In this document: one piece after another, positions 17,390 through 26,790 of the stretch
How the letters are laid out: each line of letters opens with the position of its first letter
How positions within the stretch are numbered: position 1 is the stretch's first letter
Assembly: GCF_001691555.1 (NCBI RefSeq)
Contig: NZ_MAYN01000008.1
Span: 1,604,682 to 1,668,681, forward strand
Direction of reading: 5' to 3'
From: Pantoea eucrina
GTDB taxonomy: Bacteria > Pseudomonadota > Gammaproteobacteria > Enterobacterales > Enterobacteriaceae
DNA: 64,000 nt
Notes under the pieces: model-generated
Databases searched by the model: none
What the model saw: only the letters and a program-made list of their open reading frames with translations
What the model was told of the DNA's origin: nothing
Made by a program: the position numbers and the translations under genes

Positions 17390-18300
17390 GGCTTCTGCGG
17401 TGCCTGATCGGGCACCGCTTTTCTGCGCCGCAGCCGCAGCTCACTGACAATCACGCCGCAGACAATCAGCGCACCGCCCAGCAGCGCTGCCGCTGGCAGT
17501 CGCTCCCCGGCCAGACGTCCGACAATCCCCGCCCAGACCGGCTCCCCGGCATAAATCACCGTGGCGCGCACCGGTGAGACGCTACGCTGGGCCCAGTTCA
17601 TCGTCACCTGAATCAGGGCGCTGGCGGCGCCCAGGCCCGCAGCGCTCAGCACCAGTGGCAGAGAAAACGACGGCAGCGTTTCACCATTAGGGATCATAAA
17701 CAGAAAGGCGCAAGCGGAGGCGACCAGCAGCTGCACCAGCGTTACCCGCCGCACATCCACCTGTCCGGCATAACGGCTAATCAGAATGATCTCGGCAGCA
17801 ATCGCCAGCGTGCTCAGCAGGGTAGCGCTTTCCCCGGCGCTGAGTGCCAGGCCGCTCTCCTGTGGCCCTGCCACCAGCAGCAAGCCGCTGAACGCCAGCG
17901 CAATGCCCAGCCACGCCATAATGCCCGGTGGCCGGCGCAGCACCAGCCACTGCAGCAGCGGCACCACCGGCACATAGAGCGCCGTCAGAAAGGCAGACTG
18001 GCTGCTGGAGATGGTCTGCATCCCCCAGGTCTGGAGGCCATAACCGCCCGCAATAGCCAGACCAATCATCGTGCCCGCCCTGACCTCCGGCCAGGTCAGT
18101 GCGCGCAGATAGCGCCAGAAAAAACAGGCCAACAGCAGTGACGCCGTGGCGAACCGCACGCCGACAAAGAAAAACGGACCGGAGTACATCATGGCGCGGT
18201 GCACCACCAGAAAGGTGCCGCCCCAGACCAGGGTGATAAAAATCAGCACCAGCTCCTGACGGGTAATGCGCAGATAAGGACGTGCAGGTAAAGCAGACAT
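17386..18300 (-). CDS. DMT-superfamily (EamA) permease
   Basis: This 304-residue protein has two repeated EamA halves with about ten hydrophobic helices, starting near FITLVWGGTFLVVHRAMM and again around STLAIAAEIILISRYA. EamA proteins export small metabolites such as amino acids or their precursors; the substrate is unknown. I use ATG 18300 (MSALPARPY) because AGGTG lies just upstream; an in-frame start at 18357 adds 19 unmatched residues. It is convergent with rutG and divergent from wrbA. Confidence 0.85.
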   Translation of the reverse strand: MSALPARPYLRITRQELVLIFITLVWGGTFLVVHRAMMYSGPFFFVGVRFATASLLLACFFWRYLRALTWPEVRAGTMIGLAIAGGYGLQTWGMQTISSSQSAFLTALYVPVVPLLQWLVLRRPPGIMAWLGIALAFSGLLLVAGPQESGLALSAGESATLLSTLAIAAEIILISRYAGQVDVRRVTLVQLLVASACAFLFMIPNGETLPSFSLPLVLSAAGLGAASALIQVTMNWAQRSVSPVRATVIYAGEPVWAGIVGRLAGERLPAAALLGGALIVCGVIVSELRLRRRKAVPDQAPQKP

Positions 18301-18569
18301 AAAACACCTGATAAGTAGCCAGGCGCCATTCTGGCGTAACCCGTACTGAAGGCGCAATAACTGGCCAGCGTTATCTGCTCAGTATGCAACGCAGGCTTTA
18401 ATACTCAGAATTACGACTCATCTGAAAATCAGGGTATTTTATTATAAAAATCAATAAATTAATTTTACAGGCGTACGGATCCCTGGCTGGCTGCAAAGCC
18501 ATTTTCCGGCAGCCTGCGTATGCTCTTCTATACTGTTTTTACTTATCTTACCGGGAGGTTAGAACCACG

Positions 18570-19169
18570 ATGGCAAAAGTTCTGGTGCTCTATTACTCAA
18601 TGTATGGACATGTGGAAACCATGGCGCAGGCGGTTGCGGAAGGTGTGCAGCGCGTCAGCGGAGCCGAAGTGACTATTTTGCGCGTGCCGGAAAGTATGGA
18701 TGCGGCGCGTTTTGCTGAGGTGGGCGGCAAGGTCGATCAGCAGGCAGCTGAGGCAACGCCGGACGATCTGACGCAGTACGATGCGATTATCGTCGGTACG
18801 CCGACCCGCTTTGGCAATATGTCAGGCCAGATGCGTAACTTCTGGGATCGTACCGGCGGTCTGTGGGCCTCCGGGGCACTGCATGGAAAACTGGCCAGCG
18901 TATTTACTTCCACCGGTACCGGCGGGGGTCAGGAACTGACCATCACATCTGTATGGACCACGCTTGCCCATCACGGCATGGTTATTATTCCGATTGGCTA
19001 CGGCACCAAAGAGATGTTCGATATCTCGCAGGTGCGCGGCGGAACGCCTTACGGGGCGTCGACGCTGGCAGGCGGCGATGGCTCACGCCAGCCCACGCCT
19101 GAAGAACTGCAAATTGCCCGCTATCAGGGCGAACATGTCGCCACTCTGGCGGTGAAACTTAAAGGATAA
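18570..19169 (+). CDS. wrbA: NAD(P)H:quinone oxidoreductase WrbA
   Basis: WrbA is a flavodoxin-like FMN enzyme that reduces quinones by two electrons, protecting against redox cycling; in E. coli it belongs to the stationary-phase regulon. The 199-residue protein has the FMN-binding loop [30 protein letters not shown] and [15 protein letters not shown] precedes the ATG. yccJ follows 18 bp downstream in the same direction, the known wrbA-yccJ pair. Confidence 0.96.
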   Translation: MAKVLVLYYSMYGHVETMAQAVAEGVQRVSGAEVTILRVPESMDAARFAEVGGKVDQQAAEATPDDLTQYDAIIVGTPTRFGNMSGQMRNFWDRTGGLWASGALHGKLASVFTSTGTGGGQELTITSVWTTLAHHGMVIIPIGYGTKEMFDISQVRGGTPYGASTLAGGDGSRQPTPEELQIARYQGEHVATLAVKLKG

Positions 19170-19187
19170 ACTCAACAGGAGATCATT

Positions 19188-19418
19188 ATGGCTACAGACC
19201 AGTCCAGGGCACATCACGTCGGCGAGTGGGCGAAAATTCGCCAGACCTCTCCTGAAATTGCAGAAGCGATCTTTGAAGTTGCCAATTACGATGAAAAACT
19301 GGCAGAGCAGATCTGGGAGCAGCAGGGCAGCGATGACGTACTGATGCGTGCCTTTGATAAGACCGATCAGGATGTTCTGACATGGGACAATATCCCTGTC
19401 GAGCGTAAAAACGTGTGA
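19188..19418 (+). CDS. yccJ: YccJ family protein
   Basis: The 76-residue protein matches E. coli YccJ (75 residues) across its length: [23 protein letters not shown] and the C-terminal ERKNV. Its function is not known; the partnership with wrbA suggests a stationary-phase role. CAGGAG lies 9 bp before the ATG, and a strong terminator follows the stop. Confidence 0.92.
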   Translation: MATDQSRAHHVGEWAKIRQTSPEIAEAIFEVANYDEKLAEQIWEQQGSDDVLMRAFDKTDQDVLTWDNIPVERKNV

Positions 19419-19423
19419 GTACC

Positions 19424-19447
19424 GGCGGGCATAGCCCGCCTTTTTTT
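19424..19447 (+). terminator. Terminator of wrbA-yccJ
   Basis: GGCGGGC / GCCCGCC is a 7-bp perfect stem with loop ATA, followed by seven T. It starts 5 bp after the yccJ stop. Confidence 0.93.
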
Positions 19448-19472
19448 ATGGTAATACCAACAGGGGGACGCG

Positions 19473-20846
19473 ATGACGGCTTATCAGAGCATCAATCCGG
19501 CAAACAATCAGCTGCTGAAAAACTGGGAGACACATGATGACGCCCGGGTGCAACAGGCGCTCAATACCGCAGATGCACTCTATCACTCAGCCTGGAGCAA
19601 AGGTGACATTCAGCCGCGTCTTCAGGTCCTGAACCGGCTGGCAGATTTAATGGAGCAGCGTAAAGAGGAGCTGGCTACCATCGCAAGTCGCGAAATGGGC
19701 AAGCTGATTGGTCAGAGCCGGGGGGAAGTCAGTATCTGCATCAGCATTGCGCGCTACTACGCTAAGCACGCCGCAGATTTTCTGCAGCCGCAGCCCTGTC
19801 CCAGCGACATCGGGGAAGCCTGGGTGGAATATCACCCGATTGGCGTTATCGTTGCAGTTGAGCCCTGGAACTTTCCTTACTATCAGCTGATGCGGGTTCT
19901 GGCGCCTAACCTGGCGCTGGGTAACCCGGTGCTGGCAAAACATGCCAATATTGTGCCGCACTGTGCGGATATTTTTGATCGACTGGTACGGGAAGCGGGT
20001 GCGCCAGAAGGTGCATGGACGAATCTGTTTATCTCTAATGAGCAGGTGGCAGATCTTATCGCTGACAATCGCGTGCAGGGCGTGGCGCTGACCGGCTCTG
20101 AACGCGCCGGCAGTGCGGTTGCGCAGCAGGCGGGCAAGCATCTGAAAAAATCCACGCTTGAGCTGGGGGGCAACGATGTCTTTATTGTTCTGGACGATGC
20201 GGACCTGGATGAAGCGGTGCGCCAGGGCGTGCAGGCGCGTCTGAGCAACTGCGGGCAGGTCTGCACTGCGGCTAAACGGTTTATTGTACATGCGCAGATT
20301 GCCGAGGCGTTTACGGCCAGATTCAGCGCCGCGCTGCAGTCCGCCGTGCCGGGCGATCCGCTGGATGAGAAAACCACGCTCGGACCACTCTCTTCGCGTG
20401 ATGCGCGCGATCGGCTGGCCCGCCAGGTTGAAGAAGCGGTAGAACATGGCGCAGAACTGCGTTTTGGCGGGCGCATCATCGAAGGCGTCGGATGTTATTA
20501 TCAGCCCACACTGCTGGCCGGTCTGACGCCTGACAATCCCGCTTATTATCAGGAGTTTTTTGGCCCGGTTGCCCAGCTCTATATCGCAGAGAGTGACGAT
20601 GCTGCCGTGGCGCTGGCGAACGACTCGCACTACGGTCTTGGCGGCTCCATCTGGACGCAGGATATAGCGCGCGCGCGCCGGCTGGCGTCACAGATTGAGA
20701 CCGGGATGGTATTCATTAATTCGCAGAGCGATACCGCTGCTGAACTCCCTTTTGGCGGAGTAAAGCGCTCCGGCTACGGGCGTGAGCTGTCCGACCTTGG
20801 TCTGAAAGAGTTTGCCAATCAGAAACTGGTGGTTATTGCCGGCTAA
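19473..20846 (+). CDS. NAD(P)-dependent aldehyde dehydrogenase, Sad/YneI-like
   Basis: The 457-residue protein is a complete aldehyde dehydrogenase: cofactor region VAVEPWNFPYYQLMR, general base Glu in LELGGND and nucleophilic Cys in NCGQVCTAAKR. It most resembles the succinate-semialdehyde dehydrogenase Sad (YneI), so it may oxidise succinic semialdehyde from GABA or related aldehydes. GGGGGA precedes the ATG. It stands between yccJ and agp, genes that are neighbours in E. coli, so it is an insertion relative to that order. Malonic semialdehyde from the nearby rut operon is a speculative alternative substrate. Confidence 0.88.
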   Translation: MTAYQSINPANNQLLKNWETHDDARVQQALNTADALYHSAWSKGDIQPRLQVLNRLADLMEQRKEELATIASREMGKLIGQSRGEVSICISIARYYAKHAADFLQPQPCPSDIGEAWVEYHPIGVIVAVEPWNFPYYQLMRVLAPNLALGNPVLAKHANIVPHCADIFDRLVREAGAPEGAWTNLFISNEQVADLIADNRVQGVALTGSERAGSAVAQQAGKHLKKSTLELGGNDVFIVLDDADLDEAVRQGVQARLSNCGQVCTAAKRFIVHAQIAEAFTARFSAALQSAVPGDPLDEKTTLGPLSSRDARDRLARQVEEAVEHGAELRFGGRIIEGVGCYYQPTLLAGLTPDNPAYYQEFFGPVAQLYIAESDDAAVALANDSHYGLGGSIWTQDIARARRLASQIETGMVFINSQSDTAAELPFGGVKRSGYGRELSDLGLKEFANQKLVVIAG

Positions 20847-20854
20847 CGGGCAAT

Positions 20855-20881
20855 AAAAAACCCCGCCACGGCGGGGTTTTT
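20855..20881. terminator. Bidirectional terminator between the dehydrogenase and agp
   Basis: AACCCCGC and GCGGGGTT flank a 4-base loop, with an A-run on the left and a T-run on the right. It can end transcripts from both convergent genes. Confidence 0.9.
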
Positions 20882-20916
20882 GTATAGCCTGCTGCAGATT
20901 AACCCGCCGTAGCGGA

Positions 20917-22479
20917 TTACTGAGCTGGCTTAGCCTCTGCGGCTGCGTTCCCGGATGCCGGCTGCGCGTTTTGCGCTGCAGCTTCACCCGCTTTCGTTTT
21001 ATCTTCAGCTGCTTTGCCGGCTTGTGCTTTATCCGCAGCGGCCTTCTCTGCCGCCGCTTTGTCTGCTTTCGCTTTATCCGCAGCGGCCTTCTCTGCTGCT
21101 GCTTTGTCTGCGGTTGCCTGTTCAGCTTTGGCGTTGGCGTCGGCAGGTTTCTCTGCGGCAGCTTTCGCGTCCGGCGCCTTATCTGCACTCTGCTGAGGCT
21201 TCGCTTCCTGCGCTACTGCAGCCTGCATAGGGGTCCCCTGCAGGGCACTGTTCAGCGCCGCAGAGAACTGATCCCAGCTGCAATAGCCATTGGCATCGGT
21301 ATCACAGCCGGCGAGCTGCAGCGTGACACGCTTAGGCGGATTTTTCAGGCTCAGCACATCAGCATTGCGTAACTGCTCGGCGGTCTGATAGACATACTCC
21401 ACTTTCAGCAGATCTTTGTTATTTTTGCCATCATGCCAGCGCTCAAATACAACCTGCCCGCCGATAGGCGTTTTCTCGTCGTTGCCCGGCAGATCGTAAG
21501 GTTTGACCTGCAGTGCGCTGAGCAGCGAGGCAATATTCGAGTCGTGCCCTACCATCAGCGTCACTTTAGGTGCGCTGGCCTTATCTTCATCAACCAGCTG
21601 GCTGCGGATATAATCCACCAGCGGTGCCGCAACTTCGCGTGCAACCTCTGACGAACTGAACAGCGCATCCTGATAACCATTTTTAACTGATGCCAGCTCT
21701 TTCCACTGTTCAGGCGTTTTAATCTGACCCCAGGCCACCTGCTCTGCCGGGAAGCCCTCGTAATATTGCAGCGTGAACGCGTCAACAAGTGAATTACCGA
21801 TTTTCAGCGGGCCGCTGACGCCTGGCTCTTTGCCGTTTTCGGCGCTGAAACTATTGTCGCCGCTGTCCAGCGTGCACTGTTTTTTACCCTTGCAGGCAGG
21901 CGACGATTTATAATCAACAATCTTTTCCAGACGCTGCAGCGCAGGTTTCAGCGCCAGCTTCTCATTTTCTGCCGTCATCGCCGCCAGCGCTTTTTTGTTA
22001 AACGCTTCGCTGTCATCGGTAATAACCGGATTGAAAATAGGATCCATGGTGCCCATGGCATCCTGATGCGTTACCGCAACATCGCAGCCAGGAAAGGCAC
22101 CGGCGGCAAAAAACTGTGCGGTTGCAACAGTGCGCTGCAGGCTATTTGCATAGATGAAAACATCGTTGCTGTCCGGGCAGGTGCCGCCAGCCAGCACGCC
22201 CTGCTGTGTCAGCCACTGGCGGGTATATTGACCCATGTAGACTTCCAGCACGCCACCTTTTGTGGTGAGTTCACCGCCCGGCACATCCCATTGCGGCCAG
22301 CTCTTTTTAGTGGCTTGCTCCAGTGCGCTACCGTTCGTTGCCAGCGGCGCACGCAGGTTGTGACGGCTCAGCATCAGCACCTGCTGCAGCTGCATATCCC
22401 CTTCTGCTGCGGTCGCTGACAGGCTTACCGGCAGCGCCGCAACAACTGACAACGCGCAAAGACTCAGTTTTTTGATCAT
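20917..22479 (-). CDS. agp: Periplasmic glucose-1-phosphatase with Ala/Lys-rich C-terminal tail
   Basis: Agp is a periplasmic histidine acid phosphatase that releases glucose from glucose-1-phosphate and can act on phytate. A signal peptide ends near ATAAEG. The catalytic motif SRHNLRAP and the distal VGHDSNIA are intact, and the body matches E. coli Agp (413 residues) up to about residue 421 counted from ATG 22500. Then comes an added tail of about 106 residues, built of Ala, Lys, Asp and Glu with [12 protein letters not shown] units. Such tails resemble TolA domain II. The start may be ATG 22479 (MIKKLS) or 22500; the inner one fits a signal peptide better. Confidence 0.93.
   Translation of the reverse strand: MIKKLSLCALSVVAALPVSLSATAAEGDMQLQQVLMLSRHNLRAPLATNGSALEQATKKSWPQWDVPGGELTTKGGVLEVYMGQYTRQWLTQQGVLAGGTCPDSNDVFIYANSLQRTVATAQFFAAGAFPGCDVAVTHQDAMGTMDPIFNPVITDDSEAFNKKALAAMTAENEKLALKPALQRLEKIVDYKSSPACKGKKQCTLDSGDNSFSAENGKEPGVSGPLKIGNSLVDAFTLQYYEGFPAEQVAWGQIKTPEQWKELASVKNGYQDALFSSSEVAREVAAPLVDYIRSQLVDEDKASAPKVTLMVGHDSNIASLLSALQVKPYDLPGNDEKTPIGGQVVFERWHDGKNNKDLLKVEYVYQTAEQLRNADVLSLKNPPKRVTLQLAGCDTDANGYCSWDQFSAALNSALQGTPMQAAVAQEAKPQQSADKAPDAKAAAEKPADANAKAEQATADKAAAEKAAADKAKADKAAAEKAAADKAQAGKAAEDKTKAGEAAAQNAQPASGNAAAEAKPAQ
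20920..21237 (-). repeat. Imperfect Ala/Lys/Asp repeats in the Agp tail
   Basis: The DNA for the tail contains reiterated units encoding [14 protein letters not shown], visible at about 21014-21110. This is a coding low-complexity repeat, not an intergenic array. Confidence 0.75.
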
Positions 22480-22676
22480 TGTGCCCATTCCATAATTCAT
22501 CAGTGAAACACTCTGGCATTCAAACGATTAGCCCGCCAAAGAGCGAATTACCGCACAGTGTAACTCAGCTTGCTGACGAAAATCGCCCGCTGTTTATAAA
22601 AACTGTGAATGGACTATAGCAGTAAACGTCAGGGTTGTAGCAGCAGGAAGGATCAGGAAGATAAAGTGTGAAAAGC

Positions 22677-22700
22677 AAAAAGCCCGCATAAATGCGGGCT
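22677..22700 (-). terminator. Terminator of the tRNA-Ser pair
   Basis: On the minus strand AGCCCGCAT / ATGCGGGCT forms a 9-bp stem with a 2-base gap, followed by a T-run. It lies 9 bp past the CCA of the second tRNA-Ser. Confidence 0.9.
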
Positions 22701-22709
22701 TCTTTAATT

Positions 22710-22797
22710 TGGCGGAGGAAGAGAGATTCGAACTCTCGGATGGTTTCCCATCGGCGGTTTTCAAGACCGCTGCCTTAAGCCACTCGGCCATCCCTCC
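22710..22797 (-). tRNA. serT: tRNA-Ser(UGA), distal copy
   Basis: This 88-nt class II tRNA reads GGAGGGA at the 5' end and TTCCTCC-G-CCA at the 3' end. The anticodon loop contains TGA, and the long variable arm is typical for serine. It differs from the neighbouring copy at base pair 7-66 (A-U here). Confidence 0.96.
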
Positions 22798-22831
22798 GGA
22801 TACAGATTGTACTTTACCTGCAGAGATAAAG

Positions 22832-22919
22832 TGGCGGAGGAGGAGAGATTCGAACTCTCGGATGGTTTCCCATCGGCGGTTTTCAAGACCGCTGCCTTAA
22901 GCCACTCGGCCACCCCTCC
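22832..22919 (-). tRNA. serT: tRNA-Ser(UGA), proximal copy
   Basis: A second 88-nt tRNA-Ser(UGA) lies 34 bp upstream of the other copy on the same strand. Only pair 7-66 differs (G-C here), so pairing is kept in both. From memory, E. coli has a single serT at this locus. Confidence 0.96.
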
Positions 22920-23142
22920 GCAATGAGGCGCACTATAAACATCCCCCAGGATGATGTAAAGCAGTGAATGAATCGTTCGCCTGAAAAACAGCCAAATTTA
23001 TTTTTTTCGCCGTCAAAAACAGCATTCTGCTCAACGAAACAGCGGTTTATCGCGTAAAGAAGGGTAAAACGCCTTTGCTGTTCTGATCCCGCTGCGTATT
23101 CTCAGCGCATGTAAAGTGTCCTCTCTCTTTAAGGAGTAAATG

Positions 23143-23799
23143 ATGGACAAAATTATCAGCTCATCGCAGCAGCAATCCCTGATCAGCACCCATAAAGTCC
23201 TGCGTAATACCTACTTTCTGCTGGGTCTGACGCTGGCGTTTTCCGCGGTTACGGCCACGCTAAGCACTGTGTATGCGCTCCCCTCACCCGGCTTAATTCT
23301 GATGCTGGTCGGGTTTTATGGTTTGATGTTTCTGACCTACCGTCTGGCAAATAGTCCGGCCGGAATAGCAGCAGCGTTCGCCTTCACCGGTTTTCTTGGC
23401 TACTGCCTGGGTCCTATCCTCAGCTCGTTTCTGAGCGCGGGCATGGGCGATGTTATTGCCATGGCGCTGGGCGGCACGGCGCTGGTGTTCTTCTGCTGTT
23501 CGGCCTATGTACTGACTACCCGCCGCGATATGTCATTCCTTGGCGGTATGATGATGGCAGGCTTTGTGGTTCTGCTGGTTGCGGTCGTGGCGAACCTGTT
23601 CCTGCAGCTGCCTGCCCTGCATCTGGCTATCAGTGCTCTTTTCATTCTTTTCTCTGCAGGTGCCATTCTGTGGGAGACCAGTAACATTATCCATGGCGGC
23701 GAGACTAACTATATTCGCGCTACCGTTGGGCTCTATGTCTCTCTCTATAATATCTTTGTCAGCCTGCTGAGCCTGCTGGGTTTCGCTAACCGCGATTAA
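23143..23799 (+). CDS. yccA: Modulator of FtsH protease YccA
   Basis: YccA is a seven-helix inner-membrane protein of the BAX-inhibitor-1 family. It is a substrate and modulator of FtsH and protects SecY from degradation. The 218-residue protein matches E. coli YccA throughout, for example [20 protein letters not shown] and the C-terminal [15 protein letters not shown]. Of two adjacent ATGs, 23143 is 6 bp after AAGGAG and gives MDKIISS, the family start. A terminator follows. Confidence 0.95.
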   Translation: MDKIISSSQQQSLISTHKVLRNTYFLLGLTLAFSAVTATLSTVYALPSPGLILMLVGFYGLMFLTYRLANSPAGIAAAFAFTGFLGYCLGPILSSFLSAGMGDVIAMALGGTALVFFCCSAYVLTTRRDMSFLGGMMMAGFVVLLVAVVANLFLQLPALHLAISALFILFSAGAILWETSNIIHGGETNYIRATVGLYVSLYNIFVSLLSLLGFANRD

Positions 23800-23820
23800 C
23801 GCCGCAGCGCACAAAAAGTA

Positions 23821-23845
23821 AACCCCGCTCCGGCGGGGTTTTTGC
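23821..23845 (+). terminator. Terminator of yccA
   Basis: AACCCCGC-TCCG-GCGGGGTT followed by TTTGCTTTTTT. The same 20-base stem-loop is found after ompA (34998-35017). Confidence 0.92.
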
Positions 23846-23899
23846 TTTTTTATAGGGCGGGAATTTACAATAAGCGCAGATAACAGATGAGGAAAAGAT

Positions 23900-24226
23900 G
23901 TGATTGTTAACGGCAGTGAGATTGTAACCGATGCAGAAGGTTATCTGACTAACCACGCGGACTGGCGTGAAGAGGTGGCGCTGGCAATTGCCCGGCAGGA
24001 AAATATCGAGATGAGCGACGCTCACTGGGAGGTTGTCCACTTTGTACGCGACTTTTACCGGGAATTTAATACCTCTCCCGCCGTGCGCATGCTGGTGAAG
24101 GCGATGGCGAAAAAGTATGGTGAAGAGAAAGGTAACAGCCGCTATCTGTTTCGCCTGTTTCCGGACGGCCCGGCAAAGCAGGCGACAAAAATCGCCGGCC
24201 TGCCGAAACCTGCGAAATGTCTCTGA
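23900..24226 (+). CDS. tusE: Sulfurtransferase TusE (DsrC family)
   Basis: TusE takes persulfide sulfur from TusBCD and hands it to MnmA for 2-thiolation of U34 in tRNA. The 108-residue protein shows [40 protein letters not shown] and the active Cys at penultimate position 107. The start is GTG 23900, with AGGA 6 bp upstream; no ATG start is possible in this frame. It is convergent with acyP. Confidence 0.95.
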   Translation: MIVNGSEIVTDAEGYLTNHADWREEVALAIARQENIEMSDAHWEVVHFVRDFYREFNTSPAVRMLVKAMAKKYGEEKGNSRYLFRLFPDGPAKQATKIAGLPKPAKCL

Positions 24227-24505
24227 TCAGCCCGTGGTAAAGCTGTCTGGTAATTTTGTCAGCTGACAGAGCTCGGTCAGGACGTTATCCACCCGCGCAC
24301 TGTGCGGCCCGCCTGCCTGAAGCCAGCTGATAAGCGACCCGACCTGCTGTTCGTTACCACAGGCCAGCACCTCAACGCTGCCATCAGGCAGATTGCGGGC
24401 ATGACCGGTCAGACCCAGCGTTTGCGCCTGCTGCTGGGTGTAATAACGGAAACCGACGCCCTGTACCATGCCATATACCCGGATTGTGCAGCTGCGATCA
24501 GCCAT
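24227..24505 (-). CDS. acyP: Acylphosphatase
   Basis: AcyP hydrolyses carboxyl-phosphate bonds of acyl phosphates. The 92-residue protein has the phosphate loop VQGVGFRYY with catalytic R20 and the catalytic N38 in [10 protein letters not shown]. Its stop abuts that of tusE on the other strand, the same convergent arrangement as in E. coli. Confidence 0.95.
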   Translation of the reverse strand: MADRSCTIRVYGMVQGVGFRYYTQQQAQTLGLTGHARNLPDGSVEVLACGNEQQVGSLISWLQAGGPHSARVDNVLTELCQLTKLPDSFTTG

Positions 24506-24590
24506 TGTACCTTTCCCCTATTCTGCGTTGCAATTTGACGCTTTCCACCGGAAAATGGCGCCTCATTTTTTCAGGTAAGCATAGCAAACT

Positions 24591-25781
24591 ATGACCGTTC
24601 GATTGATTCTCACTAAGGGACGTGAAAAATCCCTGCTCCGCCGTCATCCCTGGGTCTTTTCCGGCGCCGTTGCGCGTATGGAAGGGAAAGCGCAGTCTGG
24701 CGAAACGATTGATATTTGCGACAGCAATGGCAAATGGCTGGCTCGCGCCGCTTATTCACCGGAGTCGCAAATTCGTGCGCGCGTCTGGAGCTGGCAACAG
24801 GATGAGTCAATCGATATCGCCTTCTTTGTACGCCGCTTAGAGCAGGCGCAACAGTGGCGCGACTGGCTGGCGACCCGTGACGGACTCGACAGCTATCGTC
24901 TGATCGCCGGCGAATCGGATGGTATGCCCGGCGTGACCATCGATCGCTTTGGGCATTTTCTGGTGCTGCAGCTACTCTCTGCAGGAGCAGAGTATCAGCG
25001 GCCTGCCATTGTTTCTGCGCTGCAGCAGTGCTATCCGGACTGCGCTATTTACGATCGTTCCGACGTCGCCGTGCGTAAAAAAGAGGGGCTGCCGCTGGCT
25101 CAGGGCCCGGTCAGTGGTGAACTGCCACCTGCCCTGCTGCCTATTACCGAGCACGGTATGAAACTGCTGGTGGACATTCAGGGCGGTCATAAAACCGGTT
25201 ACTACCTTGATCAGCGCGATAGCCGTTTTGCCACTCGCCGCTATGCGCAGGATGCCCGCGTGCTGAACTGCTTCTCTTATACCGGCGGATTCGCCGTCTC
25301 GGCGCTGCTTGGCGGCTGCCGCGAAGTGGTGAGCGTGGATACGTCGCAGGATGCGCTGGACGTAGCAAAACAGAATGTTGAGCTGAACGGGCTTGATGTC
25401 TCGCGGGCGCAGTTTCTGCGGGATGACGTCTTTAAACTGCTGCGCCGCTACCGCGATGCGGGCGAAAAGTTTGATCTGATTATTATGGATCCGCCGAAAT
25501 TCGTTGAGAACAAAAATCAGCTGATGGGCGCCTGTCGTGGTTACAAAGATATCAATATGCTGGCGATGCAGCTGCTTAATCCAGGCGGTATTCTGCTGAC
25601 GTTCTCCTGCTCCGGCCTGATGGCAACGGATTTATTTCAGAAGATTGTGGCTGATGCGGCGCTGGATGCCGGACGTGATGTACAATTTATAGAGCAGTTC
25701 CGTCAGGCGGCCGATCATCCGGTAATAGCCAGCTATCCGGAAGGTCTCTATCTGAAAGGTTTTGCCTGCCGCGTACTGTGA
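24591..25781 (+). CDS. rlmI: 23S rRNA m5C1962 methyltransferase RlmI
   Basis: RlmI methylates C1962 of 23S rRNA using S-adenosylmethionine. The 396-residue length equals E. coli RlmI. An N-terminal PUA domain ([16 protein letters not shown] region) is followed by the EEHI-type middle domain and a Rossmann methyltransferase with [12 protein letters not shown] and the MDPPKF motif. It is divergent from acyP; hspQ follows 59 bp downstream. Confidence 0.96.
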   Translation: MTVRLILTKGREKSLLRRHPWVFSGAVARMEGKAQSGETIDICDSNGKWLARAAYSPESQIRARVWSWQQDESIDIAFFVRRLEQAQQWRDWLATRDGLDSYRLIAGESDGMPGVTIDRFGHFLVLQLLSAGAEYQRPAIVSALQQCYPDCAIYDRSDVAVRKKEGLPLAQGPVSGELPPALLPITEHGMKLLVDIQGGHKTGYYLDQRDSRFATRRYAQDARVLNCFSYTGGFAVSALLGGCREVVSVDTSQDALDVAKQNVELNGLDVSRAQFLRDDVFKLLRRYRDAGEKFDLIIMDPPKFVENKNQLMGACRGYKDINMLAMQLLNPGGILLTFSCSGLMATDLFQKIVADAALDAGRDVQFIEQFRQAADHPVIASYPEGLYLKGFACRVL

Positions 25782-25840
25782 CTTGAAAACCAGATCCCTG
25801 CCCCCATATTCAGTGGCAGGTAAAGTTTTGGGAGGTCGCA

Positions 25841-26158
25841 ATGATTGCCAGTAAATTTGGAATTGGACAGCAGGTCCGGCATCGTCTGTCAGGTGTGCTG
25901 GGTGTCATCGTCGATGTTGACCCTGAGTATTCGCTGGATGAACCGGAACTGGATGAAGTTGGTGCAACGGAAACGCTGCGTGCCGCCCCCTGGTATCATG
26001 TAGTGATGGAAGATGAAGAGGGCGAACAGGTGCACACCTATGTTGCAGAAGTGCAGCTGGCGGGGGAAACACTGTTCGAGCATCCGGAGCAGCCCTCTAT
26101 GGATGAGCTGGCCGCCTCTATCCGGCAACAGCTGCAGGCACCCAGCCTGCGACACTAA
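25841..26158 (+). CDS. hspQ: Heat-shock protein HspQ
   Basis: HspQ (YccV) is a small hemimethylated-DNA-binding and Lon-specificity-enhancing factor. The 105-residue protein equals the E. coli length and shows [20 protein letters not shown] and [19 protein letters not shown] precedes the ATG. A clear terminator follows the stop. Confidence 0.94.
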   Translation: MIASKFGIGQQVRHRLSGVLGVIVDVDPEYSLDEPELDEVGATETLRAAPWYHVVMEDEEGEQVHTYVAEVQLAGETLFEHPEQPSMDELAASIRQQLQAPSLRH

Positions 26159-26164
26159 TTATAT

Positions 26165-26187
26165 CGGCGACGCAGGTCGCCGTTTTA
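26165..26187 (+). terminator. Terminator of hspQ
   Basis: CGGCGAC-GCAG-GTCGCCG is a perfect 7-bp stem with TTTTATT behind it, 6 bp after the hspQ stop. Confidence 0.9.
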
Positions 26188-26196
26188 TTATCTGAT

Positions 26197-26613
26197 TTAT
26201 GCTGGCGTAATATTGAGACGCGGGATCTCGATTTTTGGACAGCGATCCATAATCACCGTCAGCCCAGCATCACTTGCCAGTACTGCCGCCTGCTCATTGA
26301 TCACACCGAGCTGCAGCCACAATGTTTTTGCCCCGATCGCAATAGCATCCTGTGCCACCTCCCATGCTGCCTCAGCATTACGAAATACATCCACCATATC
26401 GACTTTTCCCGGAATCTCCGCCAGTGAAGCATAGGCGGTCTGCCCCATCAGCTGCTGGCCGGCGAGTTTTGGACTCACCGGAATAACCTCATATCCCTGG
26501 TCCAGTAAATAACGCATCACGCCATAACTGGGACGAGTGGGTTTATCGCTGGCCCCTACCAGTGCAATACGACGGGTGTTCATCAGCACATCACGGATCA
26601 CTTGATCGTTCAT
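26197..26613 (-). CDS. yccU: CoA-binding domain protein YccU
   Basis: YccU is a small Rossmann-fold CoA-binding protein of unknown role. The 138-residue body matches E. coli YccU closely: [35 protein letters not shown] and [20 protein letters not shown] 26613 follows a GGGGAAGAG stretch; a longer in-frame start at 26736 has no family support. It is convergent with hspQ and divergent from csgI. Confidence 0.93.
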   Translation of the reverse strand: MNDQVIRDVLMNTRRIALVGASDKPTRPSYGVMRYLLDQGYEVIPVSPKLAGQQLMGQTAYASLAEIPGKVDMVDVFRNAEAAWEVAQDAIAIGAKTLWLQLGVINEQAAVLASDAGLTVIMDRCPKIEIPRLNITPA

Positions 26614-26790
26614 TCTCTTCCCCCTCTCTCTGTTGCCAGAGTGTAGCTGCCCTATCTGCACGCGATGCAAGCAGCAAAGATGAAATGTTTGCACCAGAAC
26701 ACGAATAAATATGTTTAAATGTAACTTTAGTGCCATAATGAAATACTTTGCTACACATCACTGATTACCCGCCATATTTCGGGAGTAGAA

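Noticed and set aside
21014-21196. Regular short repeats suggesting a CRISPR or satellite array
   Set aside because: They are in-frame codons for the Ala/Lys/Asp tail of Agp, without spacers of constant length.
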